A DNA stretch of 64,000 nt, from assembly GCA_026182355.1 (NCBI GenBank), contig JAPFBL010000367.1, positions 62,001 to 126,000 of the forward strand. Reading direction: 5' to 3'. The position numbers were made by a program, and so were the translations under genes. Shown here piece after piece: positions 36,101 to 48,033 of this stretch. Source of the DNA: Hermatobates lingyangjiaoensis. Taxonomy: Eukaryota > Arthropoda > Insecta > Hemiptera > Hermatobatidae. The notes beneath the pieces are model-generated. The model saw only the letters and a list, made by a program, of their open reading frames with translations, made no database searches and was not told the DNA's origin. How positions within the stretch are numbered: position 1 is the first letter of the stretch; every line of letters starts with the position of its first letter.

Positions 36101-39100
36101 TCTGCTATATTTAGTAAATACGGAGAGTCCTTTGTTTTCCGCGCTGTCAACACAACTATACTGTATGTCAATTTAATATTTTTACTTTTCTATAGTGCTC
36201 GTAAAAAATTGGGTCTCGAAATTTTGATGGAAATACATGTTTTGATGCCCCAAAATCGTTTTATGACGTTTTTTTTTATGATATCTGTGTTTATGTATGT
36301 GAGTGCGTGTGTTTGAGTGGTGGGTGTGTAACCAAAAGTTTGTCTACACTATAGACTACAATATCTGATGGATCGAATTAATATTTAGCAAAAATATCAT
36401 CCTCATAGTGTAAATATACTGCATAGTTTGAGAGCATAATGCATAATGGGAAAGTCATTTTTTTGGCCAAAATGAGTTTTTGAAATTATTTTTCTCATTT
36501 TCACAAACATGTGAAAATTTTGATTTATGATTGAATTTGAACAGAAAAAATATTGTTTTCAACCCGTTTGATACTTTCTTACTTATAATAAAGCTGAGTG
36601 TAGGCACTCCAGATTTTTTTAATGGTAATTATTTTATTAAATTCTAGATTTAATACTCATTGGCTTGATTTATATTTAATTCAATAGTACACCGTTTGAA
36701 AGAAATCCATATTTATCAACTGCGCTAGGATGATGCCCCTTATTACTCTACTACCCGTAAAAATCTGGCCAAACATCATAAACTTTGCTAGTATGTTTGA
36801 GCATCTGCAGTAAAAATGAGATATATGTGTTGTATTTTTATCCCTACGCCCACGCTTATCGACATTCATCATCAGTGTTGTCTTAGACCTGTTTAGTAAA
36901 TGGTTCTTTGAGTTTGAGCCAATACCCAAAGCTTATAGATAAAAGTAAGCCAGCTGCTATCCGATGTTAATAATTATACATGAACTACCTGCTCTGTAGC
37001 AGGCCTCTCATGTGAAGAAATCTTTGAGTTTGAGTGATTACCTGTTGTTCGAGCTGAACTCCCAAGACCTGAGCCCACAATCGAGCCCGCAGCGACTTGG
37101 GTGAGCCTCTCTTCAAGAACTCCTGAGTCACAGGTGCGTGGTTACAGCACAACACTATGGAACACAAACTCAAGTTAACATTTCCACTAACACATATAAA
37201 ACAACATTCATAAAGAAATCTGAATTACTATATGTACGAGGGTCGTCCAGAAAATAAGTTCCGTTTTGGTCTGTAGGGTGGTAGGAGTGGTTTTTGCCAA
37301 ATCCGGCAACACCGCTCGAAAGAGGAGAGGTGGGGGAATAGAATGAGAGGTGGGGGACCTCAGTCGGTCAATTACCAACGTCAGGGCAGGTAGTTGAAAT
37401 GGAGCCCTCCATGTCACGTCCCGCCACCTCGATGCCCGTTCCCTCTCGAGTTGTTTTGCGCGGAGTGATTCAATTTCTTTATGCACAGGGTTTCAAATCA
37501 GTTCAAATTCACGAACAGCTCATTTCTGTTCATGGAGAAGGTGTAATGAGTGAGGAGATGGGTACGTGAATTTAAGGCGGGAAGACATTCAGCTCTCTAG
37601 GGACCCACCGGGCGGAAACTTTCCGAAAGTCAAGTTTTTCCGAGACGATCTCATGGATGAGGGATCGTGAGATGTCTGGGAAACTCAGGTGGAGTTCATC
37701 CAGGGTTGAACGACGATCTTTGCGAATTGCATTGTCGATTTCTGCGACAATTTCGTCCGTCACAACTGAGGGTCTGCCTCTCCCACTTTCATCCTCAAGT
37801 GAATGTCTTCCCGCCTTAAATTCACGTACCCATCTCCTCACCATTGATTCACTCATTACACCTTCTCCATAAACAGAAATGAGCTGTTCGTGAATTTGAA
37901 CTGATTTGAAACCCTGTGCATAAAGAAATTAAATCACTCCGCGCAAAACAACTCGAGAGGGAACGGGCATCGAGGTGGCGGGACGTGACATGGAGGGCTC
38001 CATTTCAACTACCTGCCCTGACGTTGGTAATTGACCGACTGAGGTCCCCCACCTCTCATTCTATTCCCCCACCTCTCCTCTTTCGAGCGGTGTTGCCGGA
38101 TTTGGCAAAAACCACTCCTACCGCCCTACAGACCAAAACGGAACTTATTTTCTGGATGACCCTCGTACATACATTCAATATATAGAGTGATTTTTGACTA
38201 GTTGATGTCAGTTGTCCTACATTTGTACTTAGATTAATATTCAATATTGATCTCTATTGATTCAAAAATTCTCACTAACCTATTGTCAAAATTTCTATTG
38301 TAATTTCTTAATTGTAACTAATTGCACTTTTATGTATGTTTGATTTTTGAATGATTGAATTATTTCTTATATTTCCTCTGTTTTGTAGGCGTATGAAAAA
38401 GGTTTTAAATAAAGACCGAAACGTTGGCAATGAGAGTTAATTTGAACCTGAAGAACTGACCGAGTTCCGATAAACTTTAGTTTTGTGTATATATATACGA
38501 GGTGTGTAAATAAAGTAGTGAGACTGATTTTTTTTAAATTTTCTATTCAAATATAATTACAATGTGATATTGTCACCTTCAAAATAGTTCCCTTCGGAAG
38601 CCACACAGCGCTGGAGACGGTCCTTCCAATCATTGTAGCATTGCTGGAACTCGGATTCTGGAATGGCCTTCAGTTGGTCGGTTACAGCAGTTTGTATGTT
38701 TTGTAGTGTCCCGAAATGAGTTCCCTTGAGGTGATTTTTCAATCTCGGGAAGAGGAAAAAGTCACAAGGACTCAAGTCTGGTGAATAAGGAGGCTGAGGA
38801 GCAACAGGAATGTTTTTACTGGCCAAAAACTCGTTTTCTTTTCGGAATTTTCGGAACCATTTTCGCACAAATTTTTCTCATCTCCAATTCATTGGTCAAA
38901 ATGTGATGAACGGAGGTGTGATTCAAATTCAACTGTTCCCCGATCATTCTGACTGTCAAGCGTCGATCTGAACGCACAAGGTTCCGTACTCTGTTGACAT
39001 TTTCATCGGTGTTTGCACTTGAAGGCCTTCCGCTTCGTGGTTCATCTTCAATCGACTCTCTTCCTTCTGAAAATTCCTTAAACCACCGAAAAACCTGTGC

Positions 39101-40495
39101 CCTTGATAAAACACGTTCTACATAGGCCGGTTTTGGTTGCATTATGTCCAAGTCTGAAGCAAAATTTGATTGCACACCGCTGCTCAACTTTGAGGCCACT
39201 CATTTTTAAAACGCTCAAGAAAAAACCATTTCACGAAAACCAACGCTACGGACAAACAAATGACTGTGGCGAGTTCAGATTCATACTGGAGGCGCACCAC
39301 ACGTGCACCTGACGCTACTCAAGGCCACGCGTCTCCAGCGTTGCCAGATCGAAAGCGACGTTGCCAGTCTCACTACTTTATTTATACACCTCGTATATAT
39401 GGATTAATTTACCACAATGAAAAACAATTTTTTGAAATAATGCTCTAAGGCCTTTCGTTAACACATCGTCAGAGAGCAAGTGAATTAATTGCTCTCTGAC
39501 GATGTGTTAACGAAAGGCCTCAGAGCATTATTTCAAAAAATTGTTTTTCAGTGTGGTAAATTAATCCATCTATTATATCAAGTGTTATTTTGATTATTAT
39601 TCATATATATATATATATATATATATTGGTATACTTTGGGAGCAGACCTTCTTTTAAACATACCTCATTAAAGATCTTGCCAACATTAAAGATCACGCAG
39701 ACTTACGATGCATCTCGCAGCCGGAGGACCGAAAGAACACACAATGAACATACATAAAAGCAGGCTAAGTAGAAAAATGCTGGAAGACAACATTGAAGTA
39801 TTATATGCAGACAATAATCACACGAGGCTGCATATAATTGAATCATTATGCATAAAGGAAAAGAAGCCGAACCTTAATGATCAGTCCTGTTGTTTTTCCA
39901 GAATTTTAAAGTTACATTCGTAAAAAATAACTATTTAGTGATTTAAATAATGTTGTGAAAAAGTTCATGTAGGGAATTTTGTAGCAAACCTGTTACTCAA
40001 TTTTATTAAGGTAGTGTTTTTTTTTTTTTTTTTTAAAGAATATTGTATTATTAGTTATGTTTGATAGAAGTGATTGTAAATAAGTATTTATTAGAATTGT
40101 TAAAAAAACCTTGTATATAGAATCCTTGAGAATGGTCAACGTAGACTGAAACGTCGGACATGTGAAATGAAAAATATATTTAAAGATAAAAAAATCGGTG
40201 AGTTAATTTATATGATACCACAAAGATGGAAAAGAAGCATTCGAAACCTTGAAAAGGTATGTAGGAAACATACTAAACTTAATGTTGGCAAGATCTTTAA
40301 TGAGGTATATATATATATACCATGATAAACGAAAAACGGTCCGGCAGGACAAATAACAATTAAAATAAGCAGTGACACATAAACAGAAACACAACAAAGA
40401 CTCACTTTTCAATATTTCGACCGTAATGGCGGTCGAAATATTGAAAAGTGAGTCTTTGTTGTGTTTCTGTTTATGTGTCACTGCTTATTTTAATT

Positions 40496-40533
<38 letters not shown>

Positions 40534-42150
40534 TGTAAATAGGCAGCAGATCATCTTTTAAACAGGTATCATTAAAATTAACCGCAGTCTCGGCATTCAC
40601 GATCTTAAGACTGAGAGATTCGATCCTACGAACTAACCTCCTGCTAACAGGGTTCAACTGGAAAAGGAGTTGGCCAAGTGACATGTTAAATTAGAATCGA
40701 TGACTCATGCTTAGTCATTGCTATTAATAGATTAAAAGGATTAGTACAGGTTAATATAAAGAGAAGGTCAAAGGTGAATAATGAACAAGAAACAAGCGGT
40801 TAGAATAAAAGAGTTGAAAGGTCAACGGTAATTGGACTGATACCGTTCTTATATATATATATATATATATATATACCGTTCTCTCTCTCTCTCTCTCTCT
40901 CTTATATATATATATATATATATATACGACAGTGTCATATCGACAAACTTAGGGAGAAATTCGTCCAGCGGGGCTACTCTCCCAGGTTTGTTGATAAACG
41001 CTTAATACCTGCCACCAATCAATATCTTCCTAGGACTGCCGCTGAACCCAACAGTTCTCCCTTCCTCGTAACTACTTTCTTTCCTGGGGTCCATAGGATC
41101 GGGAATATCATCAAGGACATTTTTCCTCTCCTGTCCTCTTCCCCCTCCACCTCCTCCGTCTTCCGAAAACCCCCTCGCCTGTCCTTCAGAAAGCCTCCCA
41201 ATTTAGGAAACCTGTTTTCCCACAGATCCCTTGAAACTCCTGGGATTGGGGTGGTGCGTGCTGGTATGGAGAAATGCGGCCGTCGCCTCTGCCTTACCTG
41301 TCCTTTAGTTAACCCTTCACCTTTCTTCTCCTCACCAACCAACTCTTTCCGCGTCCCACCTAACACCTCCTGCTCATCCAGGAATTGCGTCTACCGACTG
41401 AACTGTAGACAATGTGGAGCATTCTACATTGGTATGACTTCTACCAAGCTCAATGAGCGTTTGAACAACCATAGAGCTTCGGTCGGTCAGCGCAAACAGC
41501 TTCCTGTAGCTATCCATGCCAACAGCCATAACCTTTCTTTTAATGACTGCTTTTCTGTTCAAATCATTAAGCTAGTGACCACTGATGACCGTAGTTTGAC
41601 ATTAAGAGCGTCTGAGGAGGCCCACATATGGTTATTGGGGGCCCGATCAGATCCCGGTTTAAATCAGAAGCGTTAACTTTTATTTGTTTTTCCTTTTATT
41701 TTTAACTTATATATTCATATTCATATATATATATTTTTTTTTTTAATTTATTATTATATATTTTTTTCCCCTTTTTTTATTATATATATTTTTTTTTCAT
41801 TTTATTTATTTATTTTTATTTTATTTTTTTTTTATTTTTTTTTTTTATTTTTATTATTTCCTTTTTTATAATTTTTAATTTATAATTTTTAATTTTATAA
41901 TTTTATCTATTGTTTTTGCTTTCTCCGTTCTCCGACGTTTAGTGCCTAGCTCCTTTTTTACGCTAGTGCTGCTCTCTTCGGTTGACTCTTTATTTCTTCA
42001 TTCGCGCTCCGTTCTTCGACGTGGGGAGATCTCTCTCACTTCGTCCTCTCTACTAGTCTACTCTCCTGATGACGAACAACAGTTCGAAATATTGAATTCT
42101 GTAAGTTTTCTTTGTATTCTCTTTTCTGTGTCGTGCTTTGTGTAATTTAA

Positions 42151-42245
<95 letters not shown>

Positions 42246-45200
42246 AGATAATTTTGATTCAGATCTGATCTAAATTAATTGGAGTGAACTAAACCTGTAA
42301 TTGTGATTGATTTTATGAAAATGATATGATCGGGGAATGTGGTGATAGTAACGAGATGAAATACACCATACCTCTCTCGCCTAAACTAGATCTCTCTTCG
42401 TGTAAGCTGCTTATCCCAGATGAACTCCTGACCAATGGATCCAACCCAAGCACCAACTCACCTCGTGCATACTCCTGGTAGAGCCCCTTCTGTAACACAA
42501 CATATCTCTGTCTACACTAACTACTCCTGTTGAACCCCACCTGCAACAAGATATACCTCTACCTGTACTATCTTTGCCTGTAGAAGCCCTTTTGTAAAAT
42601 GACATACCTTTGTCTATACTAGCTTCTCCTAGTATAATTTTCCTGTAAAGTACCATGCCTCCCAGTAGCCTTGGATCATCTGGCTAAACCGTTTTTATAG
42701 CATTCTACATCTGTCTCGTTTGGTTTTAAGTCACTCTGTAGAACCTTTCATGCATTTTTCTGTATACCTCACCATGCTAGGTCTCATGGCACAGTTCTTT
42801 ATTTAATATCCATATCACTCACCAAGGTAGATCCCCTGATCAACTTCATTCATTAACATATACACCTCACATCATTTTAACTCCTGATAATGTTCATTCT
42901 CTAATATACAATGTCTCTCACTTCAGCAGGTAAATTATCCTTTTGTCTTCTCCTTAAATACATATACCTTAGTATACTTAAACATTTACCCAGATCTCTT
43001 GCAATTTCATCATACTAACCAAAAAACAAAAAAATATATGAATTAGTATGACCCTTTTTTCGTGGTGTGGACTTATTAAAGGGTTGATCTCTAATGAGGC
43101 ATATCTGTAACGCATATTTATGAATGCTGCTTTAAATCTAAATGGTTGTTACTATTAAAAGCTGCTGTTAAATTTATTCTAAAGTAAAGAGTTTTACCAG
43201 GTCTGACACAGTGTTGGTCTTGAATGGTAAATAAGAGAACTCAACGTCGCCTTGATTATACCTGGACAAAGCAAAAATGACACACAGTCAACAATTGTAT
43301 ATGCTTGTTTTGTAGAATAAAGTAACCAAACAACAATACCTACTCGATGACCCTGTAGTTGGGATTTCGAATTGAACAAAGTACTTCTAAGAAATCTTTG
43401 GGTGCGTAGACTGGGCGGTAGAGACTTAGATCTGCAACAAGAGTGGATAATGAACAGCGGCAAGTTTTTCTTGTATTCATATTCGTTCAATAAATTGTAA
43501 TGAATTTATAAATAACTAGAGCATAACTATCTTATAAATAAATCAGTGGGTAATGTTAGTACCTTAGGATAACTTCAGTAAAAAATGTTTGAAAACGTCG
43601 TACCTCATACATTTTGCGTACCATAAGTTCTAGCTGTAAACTAGTTTTGGGCAGTTGTCCAAACTTCAAAAACAACTGATTTAATTTTTATTATTGAGTT
43701 TATATGACTCATAGCAACTAATGTTTAAATATATGGACAAGAGTCTTGAATGGCAAATCAACAATGTGTGTTGTTGGTGCTTTTAGTACTTAGTGTTTCC
43801 TCAAACAAATATTATTCCTCTGATCCTATACATTTTACGAGCAAACATAAGCAACTAGATTAGTTTTCCTTGGAAATGGATAAACCTGAAAGCACCTAGC
43901 ACATCACGCAATGGTCCAAGCAAGACGTTATTAAATGCTTCTGATTTCTTTAAGTGGCATACTACCATTTTTTCCTAACTATCCAACTATTTTATCTTTG
44001 TTAGAAGTAAAATTTTTCAACCTTCTACAAATTTATTTTCAACATTACATATTATTTTTGTAATTCGATGCCTTACTGTGCTATCGCTTAGGTCAACGTT
44101 TTTAACACTTGTTATATACCCTGAACATTGCTCTAAAGTCCTTTCATTATTGATATATCTCTCTACACTTTTAGTGAAGCACTAAATAAGTCATCATACT
44201 GACTATAAAACCTTCATGCTTTTAGGTGAGGTAGGGCTTCTCTTTTCATGGTATGACCTTATAAAAGGGTTAGATCTCTTATTGCTGTTACCTTGTTTCT
44301 TTAACACTAGTAAAATGAGATAAGCACCAATTAAGCTTCGTTTTTTGCGTGTTTGTTATTTTTTAAGTGAAGTATGAATTTGGTGAGGTCGGAACAAGAC
44401 TAAGAGTACAGAGGGACACATGTAGTATACGTGCTTGCATTAATAAGTAGTACATTAAACACTGGAGGTTCGAATGTCTATAACCGTAGATTTTTCCTAT
44501 GGGAGATGGAGATGAATATATTATACACACTATCACGGAAAGAACGTAAAGCTATTGGCTCTAAACCTGTACTATATCATGTACTCGTTAATGTTCTCTG
44601 CATTTATAAATTTAAGTAAGGCAAAATTTGGGGCTTCCGACGCAAAATCGAAATCTGGCTCGTCCATAACTAAAATTAGCGTTAAACACCAAGTGAGTCA
44701 CACTTCTCACTCCCAGTACTGGTAAAAGTAAAATCCAACAAGTGTGATCGTTAGGAAAAAAAACAGTAAATTTACTCCATTTATTCTGGACATGTCCCAA
44801 AGAAATATACACATTTTTCAGAATTACATAAAAAATCTGGATTGAAACGCTATATGGCTTTTATTTACCTAATTAAAAGCGGTGGCACCTTTATAGCTAT
44901 AGATTTGTAGATATAGAGTAGCACTAGTTGTATCATGGTGCGCTGATGATGTTTTGGTACTTAATACTTCCCAAACAAATATTCCTACTCTGACTTCTCT
45001 TTCTCTCTCTCTCTCTCACTCTCTTTTCTCTCTCTCTCTCTCTCTCTGTCTCTCAGTTTAATCAGTTTGGGTGAATTTAATATTCATACTTATTTTTACT
45101 GCCTTTTGTATAATATCCGCATAAATGCGAACAACATTTCTTTAAAAATTCATTTATAGCCATTAGAGAAGAGTTATTTGAATTATTCCCTCTAAAGGAC

Positions 45201-46405
45201 AGCTTCTATATGCACCCCATTCAATAATTCAACTAAAAAGCCAGAACACAGCGAGTTTAGTAAAAATCACATGAACAGATTTTTAGCATGATAAAAACAA
45301 AAATTATTATACTACTATAAATTAAGTGCAATTTTCGTACCGAGCTTGTTGTTCCGTCTTAGAGAAAACAGAAACTTAAATATGAAATTTGGTAACTATG
45401 GTCTTTTTTTTGAGATTCCTGGCTTCTAATGGATGACTGAAATTCAGCAACATTGGATGTAGTTAAGCAACAGAAGTGATTCGACGTATTGTTAGCGCCA
45501 TCGATAATGTGGCTCACCCATGTTAATGGGCACCGAATCAGGATATATGCACACTTTTGCCCCATGGAGAGTAAGTAAGAATCAAGGCCTCTAAGTGTGG
45601 GTGTTGGGTAATAAATATTTTACACTGCAACACTGGCAGAAGGACTGTGAGAAGGGCTCACCTATGTCGTAGACACTCAGTTCGTGCCACTTGCTTGACA
45701 GGGTCTCACCGTCTTGTTCTCGTCTCAACTGTGACAAAGGCACATTGATCTCGGCAGCCATCGAGTTGAGACTCTTGTGAATCCTCTTTTCCCACTGCAC
45801 CTGGATAAACACAAAAGTAACTAATATTACTTCATTTCAAATACCTATATCATTTATACACTCCACACAAGTTTAAACCGGAAAGGTATTCTAAACGAAC
45901 GAAATTACTACGGTTGTACGAATAAAATAAAAGAGGCACAAAGAACAAATCCTTTTATCTTTGCGCTATGCAATGTTATTGTGATTATCTCCTTAGCAAA
46001 GAGTTTTATTCCATATATATATATTATATAATAAGAGTTCAAAATTCAAGAAGAGTAACACACAGAGTAAGGAAACACACTTACAGACACAAATTTTCGG
46101 GTAATCCGTCTTCAGGAGACAAGAGAAAGTGAGACCAAGCACGTTGTAGACGCAACGGCAAGTAACCCGAAATAACTCGTTACTTACCGTTGCGTGTATA
46201 ACGTGCTTGTTCTACCTTTCTCTTTTCTCCTGAAGACGGATTACCTGAAAATTTGAGTCTGTAAGTGTGTTTCCTTACTCTGTGTGTTACTCTTCTTGAA
46301 TTTTGAACTCGTATTGTGTCCAGTTTGGATCGTGTTTCGTTTAATTAAGTGATATATATTATATAAATTATACAAAAAGTTATGTAAAGTCCTATGGACC
46401 ATTTC

Positions 46406-46481
<76 letters not shown>

Positions 46482-47995
46482 TTAGCTTCAGCTACTCAAA
46501 GGGACTACTTCTACCCGATGACGACGACTGTCGAAATATCGTTGTGAGTCTTTTGTGTGTGTCTTTTATTTGTGTTTTCTCTTTCCTGTGTGAACTAATA
46601 GTCCTGTTGGACCATTTCAAGTTTTGATTTATATATATATATATAACTAAAATACACAGAACACAGACCAGTGCAAATTACATACTAACCTCGTTATTTC
46701 GAACATCACTTTATCGTCAATAGAAGAAAATGAGCAAAACTGTTGTTAGAATACGATATTAGCATGTTCGTTTTGTGATTCATGTATCTAGATGTCTTCA
46801 TGTTCCATGTACAGATCTCCATTTAGTAAGCGGAGCAACTTTCCTACTTCGCTATTCATGCAAATTCTCATGGGCCATATATAAATGTCAAAACAGTTCC
46901 CGAGACCAACTCTCTGTTTTAATGAATTATTCTGTTTCTCTTAATTGCAGGTTTATATGTTTGACAATTTTAAGGTTGTGTGATTAAAGTATGTGATTGA
47001 GAAACTCGTGCTTCTACATATAACTAAAAGATAACGCCATAGAGCAGGCATGGGCAACCTGCGGCCCGCGGAGCCTTTTAGGTTTCTTAAAAAACAAAAA
47101 AACTCAAATTAGTAAATGCCCAGCCTTCGTCTTCAAAATTCCTTTCTCAGTCGAAGGTTATCCCAAGGGGGATTATCGGGCCTGGAAAATCAATTTAACC
47201 GCGGAAATCCCACTGGGAAAAGATATTTATCTTACCCCCCCCCCCCCCCCCCCCTTTTAACCAGAATCTTAATCCTAGTTAATAGTCTGTCGGTCAGTTT
47301 GGAGATTTACTGGGGATTAGTCCGTATGCTTTCACTTTTTGTCTTGTGTTTCCATATAAAAGGGAGCGAATCATTATTGTCATTCATTCCATTTCTATCA
47401 ACCCACGAAGAGCATAGTTCTCCTTGTATCCACACAGCCAAGAATACATTTTTTGAAATATTTGAACCCCAAGTATGTCGAAGAAAAGAAAGGTAATTGA
47501 TGAAGGTCGTGTATTTCAAGATAAGTGGACGATAGACTATTTTTTTGTGATATGGAAAGAGAAACCAGTGTGCCTCGTTTGTTCAGATGTAATTAGTGTA
47601 TTGAAGGAGTATAATTTGAAAAGACTACTTGACAAAACATCCTTCATATCACAATCTTACTGGTCGACCAAGAGAAGAAAAAGTTGAAAAACTGAGAAAA
47701 GCCTTGATAGGACAGAAAACGTTTTTTGTTAAGAAACAAAATAAGAATAATGATATTGTGCAAGCCAGTTACATTGTTGCAGAAAAAATTGCTAAGTATT
47801 CGAAAACCTACAGTGATGGAGAACTTATAAAAGAATGATGAGAGAATTTATGTCATTTGAACATTTATAAAGAAATAAAGAAAGTAAAATAATGGAAAGA
47901 AAAAGAAAATCAGGCCTGCGACAGTAAAACAAATAAAAACAAAGTGAAAAAAAAAGTATGTATGGAAAAGTAATATTTCTTGCATATGTGTATCT

Positions 47996-48033
<38 letters not shown>

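Larger units (their letters stand above)
39401..39567. repeat. Inverted repeat (hairpin) of two hammerhead units
   Basis: Arms of about 80 bp, GGATTAATTTACCACA... and its complement, meet at GTGAATTAATT. Adjacent to the right end of mariner B. Confidence 0.92.
40925..42150 (+). mobile_element. Penelope-like element, second family, 3' half with 3' UTR and hammerhead-like motif
   Basis: Includes the endonuclease ORF, a T-rich low-complexity UTR at 41690-41910, and a hammerhead-like motif at 42066-42100; bordered by (TA)n on both sides. Confidence 0.75.

Noticed and set aside
41019..41366. 115-codon minus ORF
   Set aside because: Shadow of the GIY-YIG ORF on the other strand.
42411..42656. 81-codon minus ORF with internal repeats
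   Set aside because: The protein repeats simply reflect the DNA tandem array.
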